From JAWKWH01 sp040830725 (GTDB taxonomy: Bacteria; Pseudomonadota; Alphaproteobacteria; Rhizobiales; Rhizobiaceae), in the NCBI GenBank assembly GCA_040830725.1, contig JBFOMG010000064.1:21910-85909 (forward strand): a stretch of DNA of 64,000 nt. The letters run 5' to 3'. Below are positions 40,798-49,725 of the stretch, piece after piece. Positions within the stretch are counted from its first letter, which is position 1. Every line of letters starts with the position of its first letter. Made by a program: the position numbers and the translations under genes. The notes under the pieces were generated by a model that saw only the letters and a list, made by a program, of their open reading frames with translations, was not told where the DNA came from and did not search any database.

Positions 40798-41562
40798 TCA
40801 ACTGGCGTAGTTTGATCCCTCGTCGTCGAGAATTGCCTTGAGCTCTGCCAGATGACGCTCATCCTGACCCGGATATTCCTCGATTTCCCGTGCGGTTTTC
40901 TCGGCAATCTCATCAGGCAAAACGCGCAGTTTCTGACCCGTTTGAAGCGCACGGATGTAGGTTTCGGCTGCACGCTCAAAGAAGAACATTCGATTGAAGG
41001 TCTCGGCGACAGTCTCGCCGATGACCATGATGCCATGATTGCCCATCACCATGACCTTTTTGGAAGGATCAGAGAACAAAGACGCACAGCGCTCACCTTC
41101 TTCCTCGAAAGCCAATCCGCCGTAGTCATTGTCGATGACGACCCGGTTGTAGAAAATCGCCGTGTTTTGATCGATCGGCGGCAGAGTGGAATCGGCCAAA
41201 CTCGCCAAAACGGTCGAGAATATCGAATGCACATGCATGGCGCAGCGGGCATGCGGACAATGCCGGTGAATGGCTCCGTGCAGTCCCCAGGCGGTGGGAT
41301 CGGGAGCGTTCGGGCCTTCCAGCGTGTTCGGATCGTTGGCGTCGAGCAACAGCAGTTCGGATGCCTTTATCCGCGAAAAATGAACCTGATTGGCATTCAT
41401 CAGGAACTGGGTTCCATCTTCATTGACCGCAAGAGAGAAGTGGTTCGATACGGCTTCGTGCATGTTGAGCCGCGCTGTCCAGCGAAACGCTGCCGCCAGG
41501 TCAACACGTTGCTGCCAGTGTTCGATGTTTGCGCCAGTCTTTACTTCCGCAAGTGCCACCAT
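40798..41562 (-). CDS. Class II aldolase/adducin family protein
   Basis: This 254-residue zinc-dependent aldolase-fold protein contains HEAVSNHFSLAVNEDGTQFL, the zinc histidines in HRHCPHARCAMHVHS, and the third ligand in MVMGNHGIMVIGE. It is close to the group of epimerase/aldolase-like proteins that act on small aldol substrates or decarboxylate them. Only a tentative small gene lies upstream and the next secure genes diverge or lie more than 200 bp away, so no pathway can be named. Confidence 0.88.
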   Translation of the reverse strand: MVALAEVKTGANIEHWQQRVDLAAAFRWTARLNMHEAVSNHFSLAVNEDGTQFLMNANQVHFSRIKASELLLLDANDPNTLEGPNAPDPTAWGLHGAIHRHCPHARCAMHVHSIFSTVLASLADSTLPPIDQNTAIFYNRVVIDNDYGGLAFEEEGERCASLFSDPSKKVMVMGNHGIMVIGETVAETFNRMFFFERAAETYIRALQTGQKLRVLPDEIAEKTAREIEEYPGQDERHLAELKAILDDEGSNYAS

Positions 41563-41603
41563 TGCTGATCTCCCGATTTGCTGGAGAGACCGTAACCGCG
41601 AAT

Positions 41604-41822
41604 ATGTCGGAATTCCAAGCAGTAATGCGTCTTGTGTTTGCGGAATTTGGTCACCGGTGCACGGTTGCCGGTCTGGTTGTTGTATTTCTGTGGTCTTCGC
41701 TGCGAACAGGTATCGAAAGAGCGCCTGTGAAGATGTTTCAGTGGTTTTTGTTTCTGGTGGCCTCGATTGCGTTTCTCATGGCCGCGATTTCCTCAGGCGG
41801 CATTTCGGATGGCGTTCCCTGA
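41604..41822 (+). CDS. Small two-helix membrane protein (tentative)
   Basis: A 72-residue frame starting MSEFQAVMRLVFAEFGHRCT has two hydrophobic stretches (VAGLVVVFLWSS and FQWFLFLVASIAFLMAAISS). It fits in the gap between the class II aldolase start and the purB stop and is convergent with purB (2 bp). The ribosome site is weak and I recognise no family. Confidence 0.4.
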   Translation: MSEFQAVMRLVFAEFGHRCTVAGLVVVFLWSSLRTGIERAPVKMFQWFLFLVASIAFLMAAISSGGISDGVP

Positions 41823-41824
41823 AA

Positions 41825-43126
41825 TCAGCCAAACACGCGTCTGAAAATCGTGTCCACGTGTTTGGTATGATAGGCCAGATCGAACTTCTCCCGGATTTCC
41901 GCTTCCGGCAAGGCAGCCGTTACCTCGGCATCTGACAACAGCTCTTCGAGAAAATCCTTGCCCTCTTCCCAGACCTTCATCGCGTTGCGCTGCACCAGCC
42001 GGTAGGCATCCTCCCGGCTTACGCCCGCCTGGGTTAATGCCAGCAATACGCGCTGGGAGTGCACAAGCCCGCGGAACTTGTTCATGTTGGCAATCATGTT
42101 ATCCGGATAAATGACCAGTTTTTCGATGACGCCGGCGAGGCGGTTCAGCGCAAAATCGAGCGTTACCGTCGCATCGGGTCCGATCCCGCGTTCGACCGAA
42201 GAATGGGAAATATCGCGTTCGTGCCAAAGCGCAACATTTTCCATTGCCGGAATGACAGCCATGCGAACGAGGCGGGCAAGACCGGTCAGGTTCTCGGTCA
42301 GAACCGGGTTGCGCTTGTGGGGCATGGCCGAAGAGCCTTTCTGGCCCTTGGAGAAGAATTCCTCCGCCTCCAACACCTCCGTACGCTGCATGTGGCGAAT
42401 TTCAACGGCAATGTTCTCAATTGATGAGGCGACGACCCCGAGTGTGGAAAAGAACATGGCGTGCCTGTCGCGAGGGATGACCTGGGTTGATACCGGCTCC
42501 GGCCTCAGACCGAGTTTGTCGCAAACATGCTCTTCAACCGCGGGATCTATGTTTGCAAAGGTGCCTACCGCGCCGGAAATTGCGCCAGTGGCGATTTCAT
42601 AACGGGCCTTTTCCAGCCGGTTCTTGTTGCGATCCATCTCTGCAAAAAACCGGGCAAAGGTCAGACCCATGGTAGTCGGTTCGGCATGGATGCCGTGGCT
42701 GCGGCCAATGCGGATCGTAAGCTTGTGCTCCAGCGCCCGCTTTTTCAGCGCGGCCAGCACCTTGTCCATATCGGCGAGCAGAACATCGGCCGCACGAACC
42801 AGCTGGATGTTGAGCGTGGTGTCGAGCACATCGGACGACGTCATTCCCTGGTGCACGAAGCGTGCGTCCGGTCCGACGATTTCGGCCAGATGGGTCAAAA
42901 ATGCGATCACATCGTGCTTGGTTTCGCGCTCGATTTCGTCGATGCGTTCGACATTGAAATCGACATTGCCGGCCTTTTCCCAGATCGTTTTTGCCGCAGT
43001 TTCGGGAATGACGCCGAGCTTCGCGAGTGCGTCACATGCATGCGCCTCAATTTCAAACCAGATGCGGAATTTTGTTTCAGGCGACCAGATGGCGGCCATT
43101 TCAGGCCGGGAGTAGCGCGGAATCAT
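41825..43126 (-). CDS. purB: Adenylosuccinate lyase
   Basis: This 433-residue fumarase/aspartase-superfamily lyase acts twice in purine synthesis (SAICAR and adenylosuccinate cleavage). It starts MIPRYSRPEMAAIWSPETKF. Key motifs are THLAEIVGPDARFVHQGMTS, the His-containing GRSHGIHAEPTTMG, and the superfamily signature KGSSAMPHKRNP. The length is normal. It stands apart from the pur operon by ~5 kb. Confidence 0.97.
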   Translation of the reverse strand: MIPRYSRPEMAAIWSPETKFRIWFEIEAHACDALAKLGVIPETAAKTIWEKAGNVDFNVERIDEIERETKHDVIAFLTHLAEIVGPDARFVHQGMTSSDVLDTTLNIQLVRAADVLLADMDKVLAALKKRALEHKLTIRIGRSHGIHAEPTTMGLTFARFFAEMDRNKNRLEKARYEIATGAISGAVGTFANIDPAVEEHVCDKLGLRPEPVSTQVIPRDRHAMFFSTLGVVASSIENIAVEIRHMQRTEVLEAEEFFSKGQKGSSAMPHKRNPVLTENLTGLARLVRMAVIPAMENVALWHERDISHSSVERGIGPDATVTLDFALNRLAGVIEKLVIYPDNMIANMNKFRGLVHSQRVLLALTQAGVSREDAYRLVQRNAMKVWEEGKDFLEELLSDAEVTAALPEAEIREKFDLAYHTKHVDTIFRRVFG

Positions 43127-43187
43127 GATGTGTCCTGAAAATGGAGCTTGGATTCGAGCCGGTACGTATCAGAGCAGAAGCCAATGC

Positions 43188-43673
43188 TCAATGTGACCGG
43201 ATGGCGTACCAGCAGGCGGCCAAAAACAATGCAACCAGACCGACCGGAAAGAATAACCGCAGTCCGAGCACTGCAAACTGATAGAGCGCGGCCGCAATGG
43301 TGAAGGCGAACTCGAAGGCCCAGCGGATTGTGAACGGATCGGCATGCCATTGCGAAAAGTAAAACCGGAAATGCAGGGCATAGAACAAGGCCGTGAGGCC
43401 GACTGTGCAAATTGTCAGCGCTACAAAAAAGGCGGCAAACCGGCTCTTCCTATCGGTTAGGCGGAAGACATTGGCAATCGTTATGGCCGGCATAAACGCT
43501 GCCAATCCCCCGCAGGCAAACAGGATAATGAGCGCCGATATTGCGGGGACCGTCGTGCGCTGGTTCAACCACAGTGCCGTGCCTGCGCTCAGGGCCATCA
43601 AAACGGCCCATAATATGCTGCCGAAAAAGGAAGTGCGCCATCCAGGCAGCGCGTTTGTCAGACGAGGAAGCAT
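43188..43673 (-). CDS. Integral membrane protein of unknown function
   Basis: This 161-residue protein has four probable membrane helices (around ILWAVLMALSAGTALWL, ISALIILFACGGLAAFM, FAAFFVALTICTVGLTALFY and LFFPVGLVALFLAACWYA). It starts 20 bp after the P1 peptidase gene in the same direction. I do not recognise a family. Confidence 0.7.
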   Translation of the reverse strand: MLPRLTNALPGWRTSFFGSILWAVLMALSAGTALWLNQRTTVPAISALIILFACGGLAAFMPAITIANVFRLTDRKSRFAAFFVALTICTVGLTALFYALHFRFYFSQWHADPFTIRWAFEFAFTIAAALYQFAVLGLRLFFPVGLVALFLAACWYAIRSH

Positions 43674-43693
43674 AACCGCCGCCTAGCAGCCAC

Positions 43694-44704
43694 CTAATCC
43701 AAAGTCGACCAGGCCGGAAACAAATCGCCATCCATCGGTGTTGCGGAATACACGCCCCTTGCGATTGCCCGCGACATGGTCATTGTCGCTACCGCGCAAA
43801 TCTCGGCAAATCCGACCGGATCTTTTGGTCCCGGTTGCTTACCGGTCGAGAGGCCAAACACCAAATCACCATCCATTGGTGTGTGCGCTGGCCATATGGC
43901 GCGAGCAATTCCGTCGTGTGCGGCAACCGCCAGACGTTTCGCCTGGGCCTTTGTCAAATTTGCATTTGTCGCCACAGCGCCAATCGTTGTGTTTGTCGCC
44001 CAACGGTTGATCGTTCTGAATTTGAGAGGAATGGATTTGGTGGTTTCGGGCATGGGAGATGGCAGGCCCAACCCACCAAACTCGTCGCCAAACTCCTGCG
44101 CGGCGGCCCAGAATTGTTTTGTGCCGGGAATGTGTGTCGCGCCAATCGAGTTCACGGCTGCGATGGCGCTTACCATCAGGCCGTTGCCCATATCGGTGGA
44201 AGCACTACCCAGTCCACCTTTGATCTCGGCAGTGAGTGCGCCATATCCGGCGCCGGTCGTGCCGATTTCGAAATCCGCAGCCGCGCGATTGGCCGCATCG
44301 AACCCCAATTCACGATAAGGTGGGTATCGTCCCCAATCCTTGTCCCCGCCATTGTAAAGATCGAATATGATCGCTGCCGGAACCAGCGGAATGTTGAACG
44401 GTCCGACTACAAAACCCTTGCCCTGTTCTCGAAGCGCGGCCTGAACGCCGGAGGCTGCATCGAGGCCAAACGCGGATCCTCCTGCAAGCGCAATTGCGTC
44501 AATGGTCTCGACACTATTCATCGGGTCGAGAAGATCAGTTTCCCGCGTTCCCGGAGCTCCTCCCAACACCTGTACGGACGCAACCGTTTCCGGAGGGCAG
44601 AGCACCGCTGTCACACCGGATTTCAATCTATCATCGTGCGAATTGCCGACAAGCAAGCCTTCCACATCGGTCAGGAGATTTTTCGGGCCTGGCGCAAAAT
44701 TCAT
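43694..44704 (-). CDS. P1 family peptidase (DmpA-like N-terminal-nucleophile aminopeptidase)
   Basis: This 336-residue self-processing hydrolase has the cleavage and nucleophile site RWATNTTIGAVATN (residues ~234-247), where the Thr after Asn becomes the new N-terminus of the small subunit. VEGLLVGNSHDD, LAGGSAFGLDAASGV and GTTGAGYGAL are family landmarks. Related enzymes release N-terminal or beta-amino acids and cleave D-amino-acid amides. The ATG directly abuts the stop of the preceding binding-protein gene (0 bp), suggesting that imported peptides or amides are its substrate. Confidence 0.92.
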   Translation of the reverse strand: MNFAPGPKNLLTDVEGLLVGNSHDDRLKSGVTAVLCPPETVASVQVLGGAPGTRETDLLDPMNSVETIDAIALAGGSAFGLDAASGVQAALREQGKGFVVGPFNIPLVPAAIIFDLYNGGDKDWGRYPPYRELGFDAANRAAADFEIGTTGAGYGALTAEIKGGLGSASTDMGNGLMVSAIAAVNSIGATHIPGTKQFWAAAQEFGDEFGGLGLPSPMPETTKSIPLKFRTINRWATNTTIGAVATNANLTKAQAKRLAVAAHDGIARAIWPAHTPMDGDLVFGLSTGKQPGPKDPVGFAEICAVATMTMSRAIARGVYSATPMDGDLFPAWSTLD

Positions 44705-45799
44705 TCAGCGGACCTCAACGAAGTTTTCTCCATCATATCGAAACAGGCGGTACGGATTATCGGTTCGATCGCCCGATTCATTGAAACGAATTTTGCCCGC
44801 GCTTGTCTCAAACAGCTCACCGGACAGAATTTCGGTCAGGGAACGCTGTGATTGCTGTTTTATCTGGAGCGCTTTCACCGCGATTTCCCCAGCCAAGTAA
44901 CCACCCAAAACATAGCCCTCAGGGACCACGCCATCGCTCTGGAACGACTGTAGTACAGACGTCGTGGCGATGTCCGATGCTTCAGGCAAGCCAATCATCA
45001 GCGTACCCGGTGCGAGGTCGACTTCGCCCCTGGCTGCCCGGAGCGTCTCTCCGGCCGCGATAACGAGCGGATATTCGATTACGCCTGCATCGCGGGCGAG
45101 AATTGCGACATCATCGCGATTGCCACCAACGAACACATGGGTCGCCCCTGCGTTTTTCAAGCGTCCTGCCAGTCCAATCTGATTGTCGAATTGCGGACGA
45201 TACGTATCGGTGAAAACCGGCTTTAGTCCCTCCTGTTCGACCGAAAGGCGAAAGCTTTCAGCCAATTCCCGGCCATAGATGGTTCCGTCGTCGACGATTG
45301 CAAAAAACTTGTCTGCCCATTGTTCGATAAATATGTCAGCTATCGCCTTGCGCTCCGCATCAGCGCGCGGCGCCAGACGGTAGACGAGCCAGCCGGTGCG
45401 TGACCGCCGGTCCGTTATGCTATCGGTTCTCACGCCAGGCGTTATGACCGGAATGCCGGCCTCGCTCAGGATCGGCAATGCATGCTCGACGGATGCGGTG
45501 CACAAATATCCAATTACCAGGCTGACGCCGGCTGACGCCAATTGTCTGGCTGTCTTTTCTCCGCCTTCAGCGCTGCACGCGTCATCGGACAGGATTGTCT
45601 GCATTCCCGAGCGTTCGAACGCCTTTTCCGCTCCAATTCCCAACTGCTCACCTAGACGGGAATTTGGTCCCGACAAAGGGGTTACTATACCGACGACCGG
45701 CCCATCGGCGAAAGAAACGGCAGGGGAAAACAGCAAGGCTGAGATCGCCAAAAGCAAAGCGGCAACGGTATTCACCGGCAAAGCGATCTCCATATTCAT
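44705..45799 (-). CDS. Branched-chain amino acid-type ABC substrate-binding protein
   Basis: This 364-residue periplasmic binding protein of the LivJ/HAAT type has signal peptide MNMEIALPVNTVAALLLAIS...SFA. It continues DGPVVGIVTPLSGPNSRLGE, then LVIGYLCTASVEHALPIL, FVGGNRDDV and LGGYLAGEIAVKALQ. The frame is open to 45889, but the ATG at 45799 gives a normal signal sequence. No permease or ATPase is adjacent, so it is an orphan receptor. It is transcribed with the P1 peptidase and a membrane protein. Confidence 0.85.
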   Translation of the reverse strand: MNMEIALPVNTVAALLLAISALLFSPAVSFADGPVVGIVTPLSGPNSRLGEQLGIGAEKAFERSGMQTILSDDACSAEGGEKTARQLASAGVSLVIGYLCTASVEHALPILSEAGIPVITPGVRTDSITDRRSRTGWLVYRLAPRADAERKAIADIFIEQWADKFFAIVDDGTIYGRELAESFRLSVEQEGLKPVFTDTYRPQFDNQIGLAGRLKNAGATHVFVGGNRDDVAILARDAGVIEYPLVIAAGETLRAARGEVDLAPGTLMIGLPEASDIATTSVLQSFQSDGVVPEGYVLGGYLAGEIAVKALQIKQQSQRSLTEILSGELFETSAGKIRFNESGDRTDNPYRLFRYDGENFVEVR

Positions 45800-45954
45800 G
45801 TTGGCGCCGGTGGCAGGCACCGAACGCGGAAGCGGACCAGCTACAACTAGAGTCATATTAAGCGCTTCGCAACAGAACGGATGTAGCATTGGTGCGATCT
45901 TGAGCGAATGTGTTCAAAAGGATAGTTGCTGCTTGGGCAGCGGGACCTATATAG

Positions 45955-46473
45955 ATGGCGCAAACGACGGGTGGTGTATTGCTGAAGACAACTGACATTG
46001 ACGGCAAGGACTATCGCGATGCGATGGCGCATTTTGCTGGCCACCTTCACGTTATTTCAACCGACGGTGAGGCGGGTAAGCGCGCAATAGCTGCAACGGC
46101 GGTCACATCGGTTTCGGACAATCCGCCGATTGTCCTGGCATGCATCAATCTTTCGATACCCGACAACACGCTGTTTCTCAAAAATGGCGTCTTTGCCATC
46201 AACACACTTGGTCAGTCGCACTTGGAACTTGCCAAGGCTTGCTCCGGTATCACCCCTGTTGATCAGGACCAGCGATTTTCGATTGGCCGCTGGAGCCAAT
46301 TGGCGACCGGTGCGCCGGTACTGGAGGATGCGGTTGCCACATTTGATTGCACTGTGATGGAAGTCCGTGAAATGGCGACGCATTTTGTTTTCTTTGGCAA
46401 GGTTGCCGGGGTACGACGTGGCAAAAACCAACCACCTCTACTCTATCATGATCGAGGGTTTCGAGTGCTGTGA
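45955..46473 (+). CDS. Flavin reductase-like (HpaC family) FMN-binding protein
   Basis: This 172-residue split-barrel flavin reductase includes MAHFAGHLHVISTDGEAGKR, ATAVTSVSDNPPIVLACIN, and FAINTLGQSHLELAKAC. HpaC-type enzymes supply reduced flavin to two-component monooxygenases, but no such monooxygenase is adjacent. It diverges from the binding-protein gene and precedes the MoxR ATPase by about 4 bp. Confidence 0.88.
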   Translation: MAQTTGGVLLKTTDIDGKDYRDAMAHFAGHLHVISTDGEAGKRAIAATAVTSVSDNPPIVLACINLSIPDNTLFLKNGVFAINTLGQSHLELAKACSGITPVDQDQRFSIGRWSQLATGAPVLEDAVATFDCTVMEVREMATHFVFFGKVAGVRRGKNQPPLLYHDRGFRVL

Positions 46474-46476
46474 CCA

Positions 46477-47415
46477 ATGGGAACTGATATGGCTGCAACC
46501 AAATCAAGGCCAATTCCATCTTCGATAGATGATACCGTGCAGCTGCTGGCCGACGAAGACTATGTTGCGGATCGTTCACTGGCGACGGTGCTTTACCTCA
46601 GTCTCAAGATGGGCCGGCCCTTGTTTCTTGAGGGCGAAGCGGGTGTTGGTAAAACTGAGATCGCAAAAGTGCTGGCCTCGGCGCTTGGCCGAAAACTGAT
46701 CAGGCTGCAATGTTACGAGGGGCTCGATGTTTCTTCTGCGGTGTATGAGTGGAACTACGCCGCTCAGATGATCGAAATCCGCATGGAAGAAGCGACGGGG
46801 AAATCCGATCGCGGCGAGCTTGAGAAGAATGTTTTCTCCGAGAAATACCTGATCCGGCGGCCAATTCTGGAAGCCTTGCAGGGCGAGACGGGTGCTGCAC
46901 CAGTGTTGCTTATCGATGAGTTGGACAGAACTGATGAAGCGTTCGAAGCGTTCCTGTTGGAAATCCTGTCTGATTTCCAGGTGACAGTGCCGGAATTGGG
47001 TACAATTCGCGCCGAGGAACCGCCAATCGTGGTGATCACGACCAATCGGACACGAGAGATTCATGACGCGCTGAAGCGGCGTTGCCTCTACCATTGGGTC
47101 GACTATCCCGATGCCAAACGCGAGCTTGAGATCATCAGGCGAAAAGTGCCGCAGGCCAATCAGCGCCTTTCAGCCGAGATCGTCGCATATGTTCAAAAAC
47201 TGCGTGAAATTGATCTGTTCAAAGTGCCCGGCGTGGCCGAAACCATAGACTGGGCTGGTGCGCTGAACGAACTGGACAAAGTGGCGCTCGATCCGGAAAC
47301 GGTCTCAGATACAATTGGCGTTCTGCTGAAGTACCAGGATGATATTGCCCGAATCTCGCAGGGCGAGAACGCCAGATTGCTGGAAGAGGTCAAGGCGGAA
47401 TTGACGGCGGCCTAG
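46477..47415 (+). CDS. coxD: MoxR/CoxD-type AAA+ ATPase
   Basis: This 312-residue AAA+ ATPase has Walker A EGEAGVGKTE, Walker B LLIDELDR, sensor TTNRTR and LKRRCLYHWVDYP. It matches CoxD of carbon-monoxide dehydrogenase clusters, an ATPase needed to assemble the Cu/Mo active site. An ATG at 46489 (MAATKSRPIPSS) is an alternative start with GGGAA just upstream. It forms a tight series with the CoxE-like, XdhC-like and MobA-like genes downstream. No coxMSL genes are visible here. Confidence 0.88.
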   Translation: MGTDMAATKSRPIPSSIDDTVQLLADEDYVADRSLATVLYLSLKMGRPLFLEGEAGVGKTEIAKVLASALGRKLIRLQCYEGLDVSSAVYEWNYAAQMIEIRMEEATGKSDRGELEKNVFSEKYLIRRPILEALQGETGAAPVLLIDELDRTDEAFEAFLLEILSDFQVTVPELGTIRAEEPPIVVITTNRTREIHDALKRRCLYHWVDYPDAKRELEIIRRKVPQANQRLSAEIVAYVQKLREIDLFKVPGVAETIDWAGALNELDKVALDPETVSDTIGVLLKYQDDIARISQGENARLLEEVKAELTAA

Positions 47416-47426
47416 AGCGTGTACCG

Positions 47427-48677
47427 ATGAAGCGTTATCAATCAACGCCCGCAGTTGCCTCAAGTGAAGGCCGGTTGGCCGACAATATCATCTATTTTGC
47501 CAGGACGCTTCGCAAAGCGGGCATGCGTGTCGGGCCCGCAGCCGTGAAGGACGCGATCGAAGCAGTTCTGACAGCCGGTATCGGTACCCGCGATGATTTT
47601 TACTGGACGCTGCACGCCGTATTGGTCAACCGGCGGGAAGATCACGCTACATTTGACGAGGCATTCCGGCTTTACTGGCGTTCGCGTGAGCTGGTGGAGA
47701 AGATGCTGGCGATGTTCTCGCCCACCGCACCCGATACCCGCGAGAAGCAAAAATCCAGAGCGGCCGAGAACCGGGTCAGCGAGGCGTTGTTTGAGGGGCA
47801 GAGGAAAAATCAACCACCCAGGGAAGTTCCCGAACTGGATGTCGACGCGCGTTTCACATTTTCCGGCAACGAGGTGCTGCGGCAAAAGGATTTCGCACAG
47901 ATGACCGCGGCAGAACTCGCCGAAGCAAGGAGCGCGATTTCAGAATTGCGGTTGCCGGACGATGAAGTCAAAACCCGGCGTTTCCGGCCTGATCTGCGTG
48001 GACACCGGGCCGATCCCCGCGCGATGATGCGCGAAGCGCTGAAGACCGGCGGTGATTTGATGTTGCCGAAATTCCGCTCACGGCGCGTCATGCATCCGCC
48101 ATTGGTGGTGCTTGCCGATATTTCCGGCTCGATGAGCGAATACACCCGCATATTCCTGCATTTCATGCACGCGCTTGCTGAAAAACGGCAGCGGGTACAC
48201 ACCTTTGTTTTTGGTACGCGTCTTACCAATCTCACCCGGCAATTGCGGCACCGCGATCCGGATGAGGCGTTGGCCCAATGCGCCGAAACCGTCAAAGATT
48301 GGTCCGGTGGGACACGCATTGGTGAGACATTGCACGAGTTCAACAAATACTGGTCGCGCCGGGTTTTGGGACAGGGCGCGGTGGTACTGTTGATCACCGA
48401 CGGACTGGAACGGGATGATATTGGTGGGTTGGAGCAGGAGATGGAGCGGCTTCACAAATCCTGCCGGCGACTCATCTGGCTTAATCCCTTGCTGAGGTTT
48501 GACGGCTTCGAAGCCAAGGCGAGGGGTGTTCGCGCCATGCTGCCGCACGTAGACGAATTTCGCCCGGTGCACTCACTCGATGCCTTAGCCGGACTGTGCG
48601 ATGCTCTTTCTTCCGGACGAAACGCCCGGTTCGATCCGCGGCGGATGCAGAACCAGTTCGAATTTGCGGTGGGCTAA
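47427..48677 (+). CDS. coxE: CoxE-like VWA domain protein
   Basis: This 416-residue protein has a charged N-terminal helical region and a C-terminal VWA domain with MIDAS motif LADISGSMSEYTRIF, the Thr in WSGGTRIGETL and the Asp in LLITDGLERDD. This is the CoxE arrangement. MoxR-type ATPases and such VWA proteins work in pairs as metal-centre insertion chaperones. It lies 11 bp after the ATPase gene. Confidence 0.88.
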   Translation: MKRYQSTPAVASSEGRLADNIIYFARTLRKAGMRVGPAAVKDAIEAVLTAGIGTRDDFYWTLHAVLVNRREDHATFDEAFRLYWRSRELVEKMLAMFSPTAPDTREKQKSRAAENRVSEALFEGQRKNQPPREVPELDVDARFTFSGNEVLRQKDFAQMTAAELAEARSAISELRLPDDEVKTRRFRPDLRGHRADPRAMMREALKTGGDLMLPKFRSRRVMHPPLVVLADISGSMSEYTRIFLHFMHALAEKRQRVHTFVFGTRLTNLTRQLRHRDPDEALAQCAETVKDWSGGTRIGETLHEFNKYWSRRVLGQGAVVLLITDGLERDDIGGLEQEMERLHKSCRRLIWLNPLLRFDGFEAKARGVRAMLPHVDEFRPVHSLDALAGLCDALSSGRNARFDPRRMQNQFEFAVG

Positions 48678-48691
48678 TATTGGAGGCAACG

Positions 48692-49024
48692 TTGGAAGCA
48701 GAACGAGAATTGCTGACTGACCCGCTGGATATCGCAGAAACATGGCTGAACGAGGGGCGCGATGTTGCAATTGCGACCGTCATGGAAACCTGGGGATCGG
48801 CGCCACGGCCTGTTGGAAGCCATCTCGTGATCGATGCGGATGGCAATTTTGAGGGTTCCGTCTCAGGCGGGTGTGTCGAAGGAACCGTCGTTGCCGAGGC
48901 TGCCGATATTCTTGTCGGAGGTGAACCGCGAATGCTGGAGTTTGGGGTCGCGGACGAAACGGCTTGGCAGGTCGGATTGTCCTGCGGCGGCAAGATTCGG
49001 GTCTATGTGGAACGATTGGGCTGA
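48692..49024 (+). CDS. XdhC family protein, N-terminal domain only
   Basis: This 110-residue protein equals only the first domain of XdhC: VAIATVMETWGSAPRPVGSH, VSGGCVEGTVV and a closing GLSCGGKIRVYVE. TTG at 48692 is chosen because GGAGG lies five bases before it. XdhC binds molybdenum cofactor, helps sulfurate it and delivers it to hydroxylases. The NAD-binding half is encoded by the next gene, which starts at the TGATG overlap, so the protein is split in two. Confidence 0.85.
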   Translation: MEAERELLTDPLDIAETWLNEGRDVAIATVMETWGSAPRPVGSHLVIDADGNFEGSVSGGCVEGTVVAEAADILVGGEPRMLEFGVADETAWQVGLSCGGKIRVYVERLG

Positions 49025-49725
49025 TGGATCCTGCGGCACTTAAAAAACTGAATGAGGAGCGTCGTGCTCGCAGAGCCGCTGTGCTGGTTACTGCAATAGG
49101 CGATGGTGGCAGCCGGATTATCTGTGAGGGAGATCCTGCCTCGGGCGAGCTTGGTGAAGCGATCAGCAAGGCGATGCGAACAGGCAAATCCGGACTGGTT
49201 GAGATTGATGGTGACGGCTTCTTTCTCAATGTCCACCTGCCACCACCGCGATTGGTGGTGATCGGTGCGGTACATATCAGTCAGGCACTGGCGCCGATGG
49301 CCAAGATCGCCGGCTTCGATGTCGAAATCATCGATCCGCGAACCGCGTTTGCAACGGACGAGCGATTTGCCGGTATCAAACTGACAGCGGAATGGCCGGA
49401 GGATGTGTTGAAGGACAAGCCCCTCGACCGCTATACGGCGATTGCAGTGGTCACCCATGATCCAAAGATCGATGACTTGCCGCTGCAAGCCGGGCTTGCG
49501 GCCGGTTGTTTCTATGTCGGCGCGCTGGGTAGCCGCAAGACACATGCAAAACGACTGGTCCGGCTGCACGAAGCGGGAGTGTCTGAAGAAGCGACGGCGC
49601 GGATTGACTCCCCGATCGGACTGGATATTGCGGCTCAAACACCATCTGAGATCGCTGTGGCCATACTGGCGCAGGTAATCGATACATTTCACCGTCGCGG
49701 ACTGGCCGGAGATGCAGAGCCATGA
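49024..49725 (+). CDS. XdhC family protein, C-terminal Rossmann domain
   Basis: This 233-residue protein has a short N-terminal part and an XdhC_C Rossmann domain (RLVVIGAVHISQALAPMAKI, then VEIIDPRTAFAT, AVVTHDPKIDDLPLQAGLAA and YVGALGSRKTH). The last motif is the family signature. It is coupled to the XdhC N-domain gene by a 1-bp overlap and to the MobA fusion gene by 4 bp. The two together probably do the work of one full XdhC. Confidence 0.88.
   Translation: MDPAALKKLNEERRARRAAVLVTAIGDGGSRIICEGDPASGELGEAISKAMRTGKSGLVEIDGDGFFLNVHLPPPRLVVIGAVHISQALAPMAKIAGFDVEIIDPRTAFATDERFAGIKLTAEWPEDVLKDKPLDRYTAIAVVTHDPKIDDLPLQAGLAAGCFYVGALGSRKTHAKRLVRLHEAGVSEEATARIDSPIGLDIAAQTPSEIAVAILAQVIDTFHRRGLAGDAEP

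Noticed and set aside
40852..41568. Plus-strand frame of 238 codons opposite the class II aldolase
   Set aside because: The minus strand has the zinc-histidine motifs; this frame is a shadow.
43835..44851. Plus-strand frame of 338 codons over the P1 peptidase
   Set aside because: The opposite strand carries a complete Ntn-peptidase with catalytic site; the antisense product is Cys/Arg-rich and unstructured.
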